From: Halolamina rubra
GTDB lineage: Archaea; Halobacteriota; Halobacteria; Halobacteriales; Haloferacaceae
DNA length: 64,000 nucleotides
Direction: 5' to 3'
Assembly: GCF_000739555.1 (NCBI RefSeq)
Contig: NZ_BBJN01000011.1
Location: 40,822 to 104,821, forward strand
Every line of letters begins with the position of its first letter. Position 1 is the first letter of the stretch. This document shows, one piece after another, positions 16,928 to 28,051 of the stretch. The position numbers were made by a program, and so were the translations under genes. The notes beneath the pieces were generated by a model. That model was not told the DNA's origin. It saw only the letters and a program-made list of their open reading frames with translations, and did not search any database.

Positions 16928-17793
16928 TCACCCCCCGCGAGCGGCGCCATCTCCTCCACTAGCTCCCGCATCGCCTCGCCGTCCTCCGGGTCGACCATCG
17001 TCGCGTCGCGCTCGGCCGGCGCCCGCGGGATGGGGTCGACCGAGGAGACGATCGTCGGCGAGCCGTCGAGCCCCACGTAGTCGGGGTCGAGGTTGAGCTC
17101 CTCGTGGTCCCAGACGGTGACGTGCTCCTCGTGGTTCTCGGCGCGCTCCCGGGTCTCCTCCCGGAGGTCCTTGTGGGTGAGCCGGTGGGCGGCCTTCCGG
17201 TACGTCGGCTCGAACTCGGGGTCGGCGACGACGAAGCAGGGCAGCGGCGCCTCGACGGTCTCGATCTCCTCGATGTCGCCCTCGACGAGCCGCTTCGCGC
17301 GGACCCGCCCCGCCTCCTCGTCGATGTCCAGCGAGACGACGTGGGTGAGGATCGGCCAGTCCAGCCCCCAGCAGGTTTGGGGCCCGGTGTGGCCGGTCTC
17401 CCCGTCTGCCGTCTTGAATCCCGCGAACACCATGTCGACACCGTCCTCCGCGACGTGTTCGTCGAGGCGTTCGATGGCGGTCGTCAGCGCGATCGACGTC
17501 GCCCACGTGTCCGCGGCGGCGAACGCCCGGTCGGAGACCAGGTAGGCGTCGTCGGCGTACACCGACTCCATCCCCTCCCGCAGCACCTCCTTGAACCCCG
17601 GCGGGCCCATGCTCATCAGGCTGACGTGGCCGCCGTTCCGGACTTTGGTCTGCAGCGCCGCCCGGAGGGCGTGTTTGTCGTTCGGGTTCATCACCGTCGG
17701 CGTCGCCCCCCGCTCGAGGTGGCCGTCCTCGTCGAACGCGACCTGCCCCTCGCGGAAGTCGGGGACGCCCTTCGTCAGAACTACTGTGTGCAT
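16924..17793 (-). CDS. fixA: electron transfer flavoprotein beta subunit FixA
   Basis: 289 aa. Partner of FixB: binds AMP or, in bifurcating forms, a second FAD. Family segments: 'TKGVPDFREGQVAFDEDGHL', 'NPNDKHALRAALQTKVRNGG', 'FAGFKTADGETGHTGPQTCW' and 'RVRAKRLVEGDIEEIETVEA'. FixABCX systems bifurcate electrons from NADH to ferredoxin and quinone in nitrogen fixers; in aerobic haloarchaea the route may simply be oxidation of acyl-CoA or organic acids. First gene of fixA-fixB-fixC-orf. A clear inverted repeat sits at its promoter (17820-17842). Confidence 0.93.
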   Translation of the reverse strand: MHTVVLTKGVPDFREGQVAFDEDGHLERGATPTVMNPNDKHALRAALQTKVRNGGHVSLMSMGPPGFKEVLREGMESVYADDAYLVSDRAFAAADTWATSIALTTAIERLDEHVAEDGVDMVFAGFKTADGETGHTGPQTCWGLDWPILTHVVSLDIDEEAGRVRAKRLVEGDIEEIETVEAPLPCFVVADPEFEPTYRKAAHRLTHKDLREETRERAENHEEHVTVWDHEELNLDPDYVGLDGSPTIVSSVDPIPRAPAERDATMVDPEDGEAMRELVEEMAPLAGGE

Positions 17794-17819
17794 TGTGAGC
17801 TACTCCCGTGATAGTTGGC

Positions 17820-17842
17820 GACAAACCTCTTAGTTGTTTGTC
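17820..17842. promoter_or_regulatory. inverted repeat at the fixA promoter, probable operator
   Basis: GACAAAC and GTTTGTC, perfect 7-bp arms separated by 9 bases, stand 27-49 bases before the fixA ATG. The spacer reads 'ctcttagtt' on the + strand and includes the AT-rich bases that would serve as the TATA element on the minus strand. A dyad across TATA is the usual site of an archaeal repressor. The regulator is not in the window. Confidence 0.55.
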
Positions 17843-17938
17843 CGAAAGCCACCCCTCGAGGGGGCGAACCGACGGTTCACCGCGAGAGAAGCGCACGACC
17901 CGCGAGCAGAACGGTGCGAGCGGCCGGGCGGCGCGGGC

Positions 17939-20238
<2,300 letters not shown>

Positions 20239-20348
20239 GGCCGGCCGTTTCGACCGTACACATAAGGGCCGTTCGGCCGCCGCAAAGCTCGCCGGGCGAC
20301 CACCGAAACCGGCGGGCTTTAGGCCCGCATCGATCAATCCACGACCAG

Positions 20349-22421
20349 ATGAGCCACGAGGAGTTCCCCACCGACCGCCCCGCGGTGGTGACCTGTGGGC
20401 TGCCGTACGCGAACGGCGACCTCCACATCGGTCACCTCCGGGGGTACACCGCCGCGGACGCGGTGAACCGCTCGCTGAAGAAGCTCGGCCAGCAGTCGGC
20501 GTACGTCTGCGGGTCGGACATGCACGGCACCCCGATCGCCGTCGGCGCCGCCCAGCGGGGCATCTCGCCCGAGGAGTTCGCGATGCCGTTCCACGAGAAG
20601 TACGAGGAGACGTTCCCGGAGTTCAACGTCGAGTTCGACAACTACGGCCGGACGAACGACGCGACGAACACCGAGATCACCCGGGAGTTCGTCGAGAAGC
20701 TCGAGGACGCGGGCTACGTGTACGAGGACGAGATCCTCGTCGCGTGGGACCCCGAGGAGGGCCAGCCCCTCCCCGACCGCTACGTCGAGGGCACCTGCCC
20801 GTACTGCGGCGAGCAGGCCCGCGGCGACGAGTGCGACGAGGGCTGCGGTCGTCACCTCGAACCCGGCGAGATCGAGGACCCCGTCTCGACGCTGACTGGC
20901 AACCCCGCGGAGTACCGCGAGCGCGAACACAAGTACTTCGCCGTCTCCGAGCTGGCGGACTACCTCTCGGAGTTCCTCGACCGCGTCGAAGGGACCTCGA
21001 ACGCCCGGAACCAGCCCCGGGAGTGGATCGAGGAGGGGCTACAGGACTGGTGTATCACGCGGGACATGGACTGGGGGATCGACTACCCCGGCGAGGAGGA
21101 ACTCGTGCTGTACGTCTGGGTCGACGCGCCGATCGAGTACGTCTCCTCGACGAAGCAGTACTCCGAGCGCGTCGGCGCCGACGAGTACGACTGGGAGGCG
21201 GTGTGGGGCCGCGACGGCGGCGACGGCGGCGAGATCGTCCACGTGATCGGCCGGGACATCATCCAGCACCACACGATCTTCTGGCCGGCGATGCTCCACG
21301 CCACGGGCCACGCCGAACCGCGCGCGGTCTGTGCGACGGGCTTTGTCACCATCGACGGCAAGGGGCTCTCGACCAGCCGGAACCGCGCGATCTGGGCCGA
21401 GGAGTACCTCGACGAGGGGTTCCACCCGGACCTGCTGCGCTACTACCTCACCACGATGGGCGGGTTCCAGCAGGACCTCGACTTCACCTGGGAGCGCTTC
21501 CAGGAGCGGGTCAACGGCGAACTCGTCGGCACGGTCGGCAACTTCGTCTACCGGTCGATGCTGTTCGCCGCGCGGAACTTCGACGGCACGCCCGACGCCG
21601 AGGTGAGCGACGAGGTGCGCGAGCGTATCGACGACGCCGTCGAGCAGTTCGAGCGCGCCGTCACGGAGTACGACGTGCGCAACGCCGGCGACGCCGCGGT
21701 CGAACTCGCACAGTTCGGCAACGAGTACATCCAGCAGCACGAGCCGTGGCAGCTCGAGGACGGCAGCGCCGAGCAGGCGGCGGTGATCCGCGACTGCCTG
21801 CAGGTCGCGACCGCCGTCGCGGTGCTGCTCGAGCCGATCTGCCCGGAGAAGGCCGAGACGGTCTGGGCCCAGCTCGGCATCGACGCCGACGTACACGCCG
21901 CCGAGACCGAGGCGGTCCACACCGAGCCGGGCGCGTTCGACGAGCCCGACGAACTGTTCGAGAAGATCGAGGACGACCGCGTCGACGAGCTCGACGCGGC
22001 GCTGGAAGAGAAGATCGCGGAAGCGACCACGGACGACGACGAAACCGACGACGAGACTGAGGACACCGACATGGACGAGAGCGACCTCGAACCCCTGATC
22101 GACGAGCGTATCGACTTCGACACCTTCGAGAGCCTGGACATCCGCGTCGGCCGCATCGAGTCGGCCGAGGGCGTCGAGGGTGCTGACAAGCTGGTGCGGC
22201 TGGAGGTCGACATCGGCGTCGAGACCCGACAGATCGTCGCCGGCCTCAAGCAGCTCCACGACGTCGACGACCTGGTCGGCGAGAAGGTGATCGTCCTCGC
22301 CAACCTGGAGAAGGCGGAGCTGTTCGGCGTCGAGTCCAACGGGATGGTGCTCGCGGCCGGCGACCAGGCCGACCTGCTGACGACGAAGGAGGGCGCCGAG
22401 CCGGGGACGAAGGTACTGTGA
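20349..22421 (+). CDS. metG: methionyl-tRNA synthetase
   Basis: 690 aa. Charges tRNA-Met with methionine. Class I motifs: 'DLHIGHL' (HIGH) at residues 24-30 and 'GKGLSTSRN' (KMSKS variant) near residue 338. A zinc knuckle 'CPYCGEQARGDECDEGCGRH' sits near residues 148-167. After an acidic linker (about residues 558-575), a C-terminal EMAP-II/Trbp111-like tRNA-binding domain follows ('LDIRVGRIESAEGVEGADKL'), which mediates dimerisation and tRNA binding and is a separate protein in some archaea. 'gctttagg' lies about 29 bases before the ATG. The last codons are part of a 38-bp tandem duplication. Confidence 0.96.
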   Translation: MSHEEFPTDRPAVVTCGLPYANGDLHIGHLRGYTAADAVNRSLKKLGQQSAYVCGSDMHGTPIAVGAAQRGISPEEFAMPFHEKYEETFPEFNVEFDNYGRTNDATNTEITREFVEKLEDAGYVYEDEILVAWDPEEGQPLPDRYVEGTCPYCGEQARGDECDEGCGRHLEPGEIEDPVSTLTGNPAEYREREHKYFAVSELADYLSEFLDRVEGTSNARNQPREWIEEGLQDWCITRDMDWGIDYPGEEELVLYVWVDAPIEYVSSTKQYSERVGADEYDWEAVWGRDGGDGGEIVHVIGRDIIQHHTIFWPAMLHATGHAEPRAVCATGFVTIDGKGLSTSRNRAIWAEEYLDEGFHPDLLRYYLTTMGGFQQDLDFTWERFQERVNGELVGTVGNFVYRSMLFAARNFDGTPDAEVSDEVRERIDDAVEQFERAVTEYDVRNAGDAAVELAQFGNEYIQQHEPWQLEDGSAEQAAVIRDCLQVATAVAVLLEPICPEKAETVWAQLGIDADVHAAETEAVHTEPGAFDEPDELFEKIEDDRVDELDAALEEKIAEATTDDDETDDETEDTDMDESDLEPLIDERIDFDTFESLDIRVGRIESAEGVEGADKLVRLEVDIGVETRQIVAGLKQLHDVDDLVGEKVIVLANLEKAELFGVESNGMVLAAGDQADLLTTKEGAEPGTKVL

Positions 22422-22480
22422 CGGCGGTTAGCAACCGTCCAGTGACGAAGGTGCTGTGACGGCGACGGTCGGCCGTCCAG
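22406..22480. repeat. 38-bp tandem duplication spanning the metG stop codon
   Basis: Two head-to-tail copies begin at 22406 and 22444 (offset 38), each running 'gacgaaggt[a/g]ctgtgacggcg...ccgtccag', with a few substitutions between them. The first copy contains the real metG stop; the second repeats the same last codons and stop in noncoding DNA. T-rich 'ctcttttt' follows at about 22514-22520 and may be the terminator. Probably an old slipped-strand duplication. Confidence 0.75.
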
Positions 22481-22534
22481 GGAGGAAATCGCTGTAGAAA
22501 CGCGCTGTAGCCGCTCTTTTTCAGCCGACCCGGT

Positions 22535-22762
22535 TCACACGAACGTCCGGTAGCCGATCCACGCCGCGATCGCCAGACACGCGACGCCGAGCGCGCGGGC
22601 GATCCAGCGCCAGCGCTCCGGAACCGGCTTGTCCGTCCCGTAGTCGCCGCGCCGTTGGGTCGGCCCGCCGACGACGGAGAGCCGGATCGCCGGCCCCGGG
22701 GCGACGACGAGGACGAGCCCCAGCACCGCGCCGAGGGCGACGGCGAGCAGCTCCCGGATCAC
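22535..22762 (-). CDS. small two-helix membrane protein downstream of htpX
   Basis: 75 aa with two transmembrane segments ('LLAVALGAVLGLVLVVAPG' and 'IARALGVACLAIAAWIGY') joined by a polar loop with 'GPTQRRGDYGTDKPVPERWR'. Its start overlaps the htpX stop by 4 bases, so it is translated with htpX. Function unknown; a partner in membrane protein quality control is possible from position alone. Confidence 0.75.
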   Translation of the reverse strand: MIRELLAVALGAVLGLVLVVAPGPAIRLSVVGGPTQRRGDYGTDKPVPERWRWIARALGVACLAIAAWIGYRTFV

Positions 22763-23634
22763 GAGCGAAGCCGCTCGATGCGCTCCTCCATCGGCGGGTG
22801 CGTCGAGACGATCTTCTGGAGGAACCCGGTGTCGGGGCTGGAGATACAGAGCGCGCTCACCTGCTGGTCGACGCCCGACTCCTGGCGGCGGTCACGCCGG
22901 CCGCGCCCGGCCGACTGCGAGGCGCCGGCGGCGCGCTGGTTGCCCTGGCTGATCTTCTCCAGCGCGCGGGCGAGGGGGTCGCCCGAGCCGATGGCCCGCT
23001 TCGCGTCGGCGTCGGCGACGTACTCGCGGTACCGCGAGATCGCGAGCACGAAGATCATCACGAAGAACTGGACGACGTTGCCGACGACGATCGCGAGGAA
23101 GAAGTCCGCGATGTCGTTGTCGCCGGTGAGCAGCACCGCGAACTGCGCCACGATCCCGACGATCGAGGCGATCCCCTGGCCGAGCTGCATCGTCACCACG
23201 TCGCGGTTGGCGATGTGGGCGAGCTCGTGGGCGAGCACCCCCTCGAGTTCGTCGCGGTCGAGCAGCTGGATCACCTCCTCGGAGACCACGACGATCCCGG
23301 CGCCCTTCCGGCCGACGGCGAAGGCGTTGGGAACGCCCATCCGGGCGATCTTCAGCTCCGGCTTGTCGATCCCCATCCCCTCGGCGTGCTCCTCCACCAT
23401 GCGGTGGATCTCGGGGTACTGCCCCTCGGGGAGCTCCTCGGCGCCGACGCTGCGCAGCGCCGCCCACTTCCCGACCTTGTACTGGACGCCGACGAGCAGG
23501 ATGCTGCCGACGATGGCGATCGGCAGGATTCCCGTGCCGAACGTGACCATCGCCGCCGCGACGGCGACGAGGTAGAAGGCGGCGAGGATCCCGCCGACGA
23601 GCGCCATCCGCAGTTTGAGTCCTGGGTGTCGCAC
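22759..23634 (-). CDS. htpX: HtpX-type membrane zinc metalloprotease
   Basis: 291 aa. M48 peptidase that cleaves damaged membrane proteins from the cytoplasmic side. Zinc motif HELAH in 'VLAHELAHIANRD', third ligand Glu in 'SRYREYVADADAKR', and paired hydrophobic helices before and after. I take GTG 23634 ('RHPGLKLRMALVGG') because a TATA element 'catttatcc' (about 23660-23667, minus strand) lies 30 bases upstream; the longer frame to 23721 would place that TATA inside the gene. It forms an operon with a 75-aa membrane protein. A paralogue is at 36615. Confidence 0.9.
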   Translation of the reverse strand: MRHPGLKLRMALVGGILAAFYLVAVAAAMVTFGTGILPIAIVGSILLVGVQYKVGKWAALRSVGAEELPEGQYPEIHRMVEEHAEGMGIDKPELKIARMGVPNAFAVGRKGAGIVVVSEEVIQLLDRDELEGVLAHELAHIANRDVVTMQLGQGIASIVGIVAQFAVLLTGDNDIADFFLAIVVGNVVQFFVMIFVLAISRYREYVADADAKRAIGSGDPLARALEKISQGNQRAAGASQSAGRGRRDRRQESGVDQQVSALCISSPDTGFLQKIVSTHPPMEERIERLRS

Positions 23635-23750
23635 AGAGAGGAGTACGGTGTTCGAAACGGATAAATGGCTCACTGGGCGTCGACGACGTGACAGGCGGCG
23701 CCGACCCGCGGAACGTACCACTTACCACCGCACCCGTGTAACCGACCCAC

Positions 23751-23993
23751 ATGCGCATCGAGTACGATCGCGACACCTGTATCGGGATGTTCCAGTGCGT
23801 CGCCGAGTGGGACGCCTTCGAGCGCGACGTGGACGCCGGGAAAGCCGTCCTCGTCGACGCCGAGGAGGCCGACGAGGACCGGTTCGTCCGCGAGGTGCCC
23901 GAGGACGCCGAACTCGACGCGAAGTTCGCCGCGCGGGCCTGCCCCGTCGACGCGATCGCCGTCTACGACGACGACGGCGAACAGATCGTCTGA
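23751..23993 (+). CDS. single-cluster ferredoxin-like protein
   Basis: 80 aa, acidic. 'CIGMFQC' near residues 10-16 and 'ARACPVDAIAVYD' near residues 62-74 leave three cysteines in a spacing seen in [3Fe-4S]/[4Fe-4S] mono-cluster ferredoxins of the cytochrome P450/mycofactocin-associated kind. There are not enough cysteines for two clusters. The ATG has 'acttacc' about 29 bases upstream. No redox partner is adjacent. Confidence 0.85.
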   Translation: MRIEYDRDTCIGMFQCVAEWDAFERDVDAGKAVLVDAEEADEDRFVREVPEDAELDAKFAARACPVDAIAVYDDDGEQIV

Positions 23994-24071
23994 GCCGCCG
24001 CGGAGCGCCCCCGTTTCAGTTCCACCCCGCTCGCCGAACCCTTATCGGCGAGCGCGCCCCAGTAGGGGTAA

Positions 24072-26503
24072 ATGGCGGCCACTGACGACGTGGGGCGGAT
24101 CGACCACCCGCTGCTGACGCCGGAGCTCCTGGAGCGCCGACTGTACCAGCTCCAGCTCGCGGGCACCGCACAGGAGGCCGACACCCTCGTCTGCCTCCCG
24201 ACCGGGCTCGGGAAGACCACCGTCTCCCTGCTCGTCACCGCCGAGCGGCTCGACGAGGTCGGCGGGAAAGCCCTCATGCTCGCGCCGACGAAGCCGCTGG
24301 TCCAGCAGCACGCCGAGTTCTACCGCGAAGCGCTCCAGATCCCCGACGAGGAGATCGTCGTGTTCACCGGCGAGGTCAGCCCGGACGACCGCGCGGAGCT
24401 CTGGGAGTCGGCGACGATCGTGATCGCCACCCCGCAGGTCGTCGAGAACGACCTCGTCGGCAACCGCATCTCGCTGTCGGACGTGACCCACCTCACGTTC
24501 GACGAGTGTCACCGCGCGACCGGCGACTACGCCTACGTGTACATCGCGGAGCGCTACCACGCCGACGCCGCCGACCCGCTCGTGACCGGGATGTCGGCGT
24601 CGCCGGGCGGCGACGAGGAGGAGATCCTCACCGTCTGTGAGAACCTCGGCATCACGGAGGTGGAGGTGATGACCGAGGACGACGCCGACGTCGACGATTC
24701 ACCCACGACACCGACGTGCAGTGGGAGCGCGTCGACCTGCCCGAGGAGATCCTGGAGATCCGCGAACTGCTGAACGAGGTGATCACCGAGCGGCTGGAGG
24801 ACCTGAAGGAGCTCGGCGTCACCAACGCCACCAGCCCGGACCTCTCCCAGAAGAAGCTCAACGGGATGCGCGCCGAACTGCAGAAGCTGATCAACAACGA
24901 CCAGAGCGAGGGGTACCAGGGGATGAGCACCCACGCGGAGATCATGAAGCTCCGCCGCGCGGTCGAACTCGTCGAGACCCAGTCCGTCGAGTCCGTCCGC
25001 CGGTACTTCGAGCGCCAGCGCGAGGACGCCCGCTCCTCGGGCGCGTCGAAGGCCAGCCAGCGCATGGTCAGCGACCCGCGGGTCCGCCGCGCGATGCGGA
25101 AAGCCGACACGTACGACGACCTGCACCCGAAGTTCTCGAAGGCCCGCATCCTGCTCGCCCAGACCCTCGGCATCGGCGACGGCGAGCGCGTCATCGTGTT
25201 CACCGAGTCCCGCGACACCGCCGAGGCGCTGACGGAGTTCCTCGGAAAGAGCTTCGACACGCGGAAGTTCGTCGGCCAGGGCGACAAGGAGGGCTCCGAC
25301 GGCATGACCCAGAACGAGCAGCAGGAGCGCCTCGACCAGTTCCGCAACGGCGAGTTCGAGGTGCTGGTCTCCACCTCCGTCGCCGAGGAGGGGCTCGACG
25401 TGCCCGAGGTCGATCTCGTCCTCTTCTACGAGCCAGTCCCGACCGCGATCCGCTCGATCCAGCGGAAGGGGCGGACGGGCCGACAGGCCGAGGGGAAGGT
25501 GGTCGTCCTGATGGCGAACGACACCCGGGACGAGGCCTTTTTCTGGATCGCCCGCCGGCGCGAGCAGGAGATGGAGGACGAGCTCCGGGAGCTCAAAGGC
25601 GTCGCCGACGAGGTGGAGGAGGAGCTCGACGACGCCCAGCAGTCGCTCGCCGAGTTCGACGGCGCCTCGACCGGCGACGACGGCGAGGCCCGCGAGGAGC
25701 GACTGAACCCGGGACTCGACGACTTCGCCGAGTCCGGCGACGGCGAGAGCGACGACGCCGACGCCGATACCGGGGAGGCCGCAGACGACGACGATGCCGA
25801 GGAGGGCGTCGTCGCCACCGCCGACTCCGACCCCGAGGAGGACGTTATCGAGATCGTCGTCGACCAGCGCGAGCTCGACTCGCCGATCGCGAAGGAGCTC
25901 TCCCGCCGGGAGGGCGTCCGGACGCGGCTCGAAACCCTCGAAGTCGGCGACTACGTGCTCTCGGACCGCGTCGCCGTCGAGCGCAAGTCCGTCGCGGACT
26001 TCCTCGACACGCTGACCGGCGGCGACCGCTCGATGTTCGAGCAGGTGGGCGACCTCTCGCGGGCGTACGCCCGACCCGTCGTGATCCTGGAGGGCGAGGA
26101 CCTCTACGGCGAGCGCAACGTCCACCCCAACGCGATCCGGGGTGCGCTCTCCTCGCTCGCGATCGACTTCGACGCCAGCGTGCTCCGCACCGAGGACGAG
26201 GACGACACCGCCGACCTGCTGGAGGTCGTCGCCGGCCGCGAACAGGAGGAGAGCGACCGCACGGTGTCGGTCCACGGCGAGAAATCCGGGAAGACGCTGG
26301 CCGAACAGCAGGAGTACGTCGTCGGCAGCGTCGCCGACATCGGGCCCGTGACGGCGCGGGCGCTGCTCGAGGAGTTCAGCACCGTCGAGGCGGTGATGAC
26401 CGCCCGGAAGGAAGACCTGCTGGAAGTCGACGGGATCGGAGAAGTCACCGCGGATCGGCTGCGTGAGGTCGTGGGGAGCGAGTACACCGGCGACGGCTCG
26501 TGA
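24072..26503 (+). CDS. hef: Hef helicase/nuclease, interrupted by a one-base frameshift
   Basis: Hef remodels stalled replication forks. Frame 1 (24072 to about 24697) carries the SF2 helicase start: Walker A 'PTGLGKTT' at residues 43-50 and 'TFDECHRATGDYAYV'. Frame 2 (from about 24698) continues with 'RVDLPEEILEIRELLNEV', the second RecA domain ('STSVAEEGLDVPEVDLVLFY'), an acidic linker, the XPF-type nuclease 'VERKSVADFLDTL' and C-terminal helix-hairpin-helix motifs. Inserting one G after 24697 ('gacga_ttcacccac') restores 'DVDEFTHDTDVQWERVD' and one 810-aa protein of normal length. No other damage is visible, so this is a sequence error or a very recent mutation. Confidence 0.88.
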
Positions 26504-26559
26504 ACCGCTGGGGCCTCCGTGTCCCAGCGTCGGCCCCTACGCCGTGTTCAACCGAACAC

Positions 26560-27123
26560 CTACTCCCCCAACGCGTCCAGCGCCTCGGCCGCCTCCTTCG
26601 ACGCCTCGAGCCACTGCTTCGCGGTCCGGGGGTCGGTCGCCTCGTTCGCCTTCCGCGCCGTCGTCGTCACTGCGCGCCGGAGCTCTGCCCGCGGATCGTC
26701 GGCCGGCGGCGCCGCAGTCGGCTCCTGACGCCCCGCGTCGACGCCCGCCGGCGTCGGCGTGCCGTCGCCGCGTTGTCCGGGCGGGGACTCGGTCGCGGGT
26801 GGCTGGGCAGCCTGCTGCTCGGCCGGCTGCTGCTGGGGCTGCCCCGACGACGGCTCCTGGGGCTGCTGCTGGACCGCTTCGTCGCCCCCCGTCGCCGCCC
26901 CCTCGGGCGCTTCGGCGCCGTCGCCGCCACAGGTCGGGCAGAACGTCTCGCCGCCGTCGCGGAACAGGGGGTCGCCGCAGCGCTCGCAATGGTCGTTGGT
27001 CATCGTCGCGCCCTGCAGCAGCAGCTCGCTCATGCGCTGGGTCTCCTGGCGCTTCCGTTCGTCCTTCTCGAGCTTCTCGCGGAGCTTCTCCCGCTCGGCC
27101 TCCTTGTCGAACTCCTCGCTCAT
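26560..27123 (-). CDS. Sjogren's syndrome/scleroderma autoantigen 1 family zinc-ribbon protein
   Basis: 187 aa. Basic-acidic coiled region at the N-terminus ('KEAEREKLREKLEKDERKRQ'), then 'MSELLLQGATMTNDHCERCG' and the zinc ribbon CX2C...CX2C ('CERCGDPLFRDGGETFCPTC'), the hallmark of this UPF0148/autoantigen p27 family. A long Gln/Pro/Ala-rich linker leads to a short C-terminal helix ('WLEASKEAAEALDAL'). Function is not established; the zinc ribbon may bind nucleic acid or protein. Confidence 0.82.
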   Translation of the reverse strand: MSEEFDKEAEREKLREKLEKDERKRQETQRMSELLLQGATMTNDHCERCGDPLFRDGGETFCPTCGGDGAEAPEGAATGGDEAVQQQPQEPSSGQPQQQPAEQQAAQPPATESPPGQRGDGTPTPAGVDAGRQEPTAAPPADDPRAELRRAVTTTARKANEATDPRTAKQWLEASKEAAEALDALGE

Positions 27124-27222
27124 GGGCGTCGGTTGGGGCTCCGAGGCAAAAAGGCGTGGTAGTCCGGGACTCCCGGCGCGGCCGCTACGCGGTCGAAAAC
27201 ACGGGAACTGAACGGGAGCGAG

Positions 27223-27600
27223 TTAGAACGGCGCCTGCGGGCCTTCGTCGTCCTCGCCGTCGTCGTCGCCCTCGCCCGGGAAGGAGGGGCTCATGCTGCT
27301 GCCGCCGGTGCCGCCGAGGTCGCCGTCGGCGCCGCCGCCCATGCCGGTGTCGGCCTGCACCGTTTCGATCTCCGGGATCTCCTTCACCATCCGGGACTTG
27401 ATCGCCTGGATCGTCATCGGGGAGATACCGCAGCCCGAACAGGCGCCGCCGAGCTGGATGTGCACCTCGCCCGCCTCGCGGTCGAGGTGGGTGATCGAGG
27501 ACGAACCGCCGTGCATCTGGATCTGCGGGAAGTTGCGTCGCAGGAAGTTGCTGACGCGCTCGCGAAGGTCGTCGTCGCCGGACTGGCTCTCCGTGCTCAT
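27223..27600 (-). CDS. NifU C-terminal domain-like iron-sulfur protein
   Basis: 125 aa. A stand-alone NifU/NfuA scaffold domain that carries [4Fe-4S] clusters to target proteins: 'LRERVSNFLRRNFPQIQMHG' and the CX2C motif in 'GACSGCGISPMTIQAIKSRM'. A Gly/Asp/Ser-rich low-complexity tail of about 35 residues follows. A TATA-like 'gcataagcc' lies about 29 bases before the ATG. Confidence 0.9.
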   Translation of the reverse strand: MSTESQSGDDDLRERVSNFLRRNFPQIQMHGGSSSITHLDREAGEVHIQLGGACSGCGISPMTIQAIKSRMVKEIPEIETVQADTGMGGGADGDLGGTGGSSMSPSFPGEGDDDGEDDEGPQAPF

Positions 27601-27669
27601 ACTCTCGCTTGGCGAGCGGGCGGCTTATGCCTTTGGTTCGGGTCACCCCGAACACGTTCGAAAGCCGGC

Positions 27670-28005
27670 TCAGCCGTCGGTTTCGGGCGGTTCGACGCCC
27701 AACAGCCCGTGGAGCTCGGCGGCGATCTCGTCGGTGTACTCCGCGAGCGTCGCCGTCAGCGTCTCGTCGTCGACGCTCACCGCAGTCACGCGATCCGCGG
27801 GGTTCTCGGGGAGTTCGACCTCGAAGGCGCCGTCGACGAAGTGGGGCTCGGACTCGTTGAGCACCTGCTGGTCGATCGCGTGGATCAGGTCCGAGTCGTG
27901 GTCCTCGCTCATCGTCTCGAACGCGTTCTTGTAGGCGCGCTGGAGCTCGGTGAAGTGGTCGGTGTACTTCTCCTCCTCGAACGTGTCGGGGTCGAACTCG
28001 GCCAT
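27670..28005 (-). CDS. conserved haloarchaeal protein, DUF5783-like
   Basis: 111 aa from ATG 28005 ('MAEFDPDTFEEEKYTDHFTE'); the nine extra codons upstream overlap the presumed TATA 'acttttgcc' and were left out. Acidic, mostly helical, no metal or membrane motifs; 'LQRAYKNAFETMSEDHDSDL' and 'AIDQQVLNESEPHFVD' are its most distinctive parts. The DUF number is from memory and uncertain; no function is known to me. Confidence 0.75.
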   Translation of the reverse strand: MAEFDPDTFEEEKYTDHFTELQRAYKNAFETMSEDHDSDLIHAIDQQVLNESEPHFVDGAFEVELPENPADRVTAVSVDDETLTATLAEYTDEIAAELHGLLGVEPPETDG

Positions 28006-28051
28006 CGGCGGCGGTTGGCGTGGCGCGGGCAAAAGTGGGACGACTCGGCGA

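Noticed and set aside
23635..23721. Longer N-terminus for HtpX
   Set aside because: It would be Arg-rich, and it contains the TATA element that fits a start at 23634.
24690..24705. Programmed frameshift in hef
   Set aside because: No slippery sequence or structure is visible; a simple missing base explains it.
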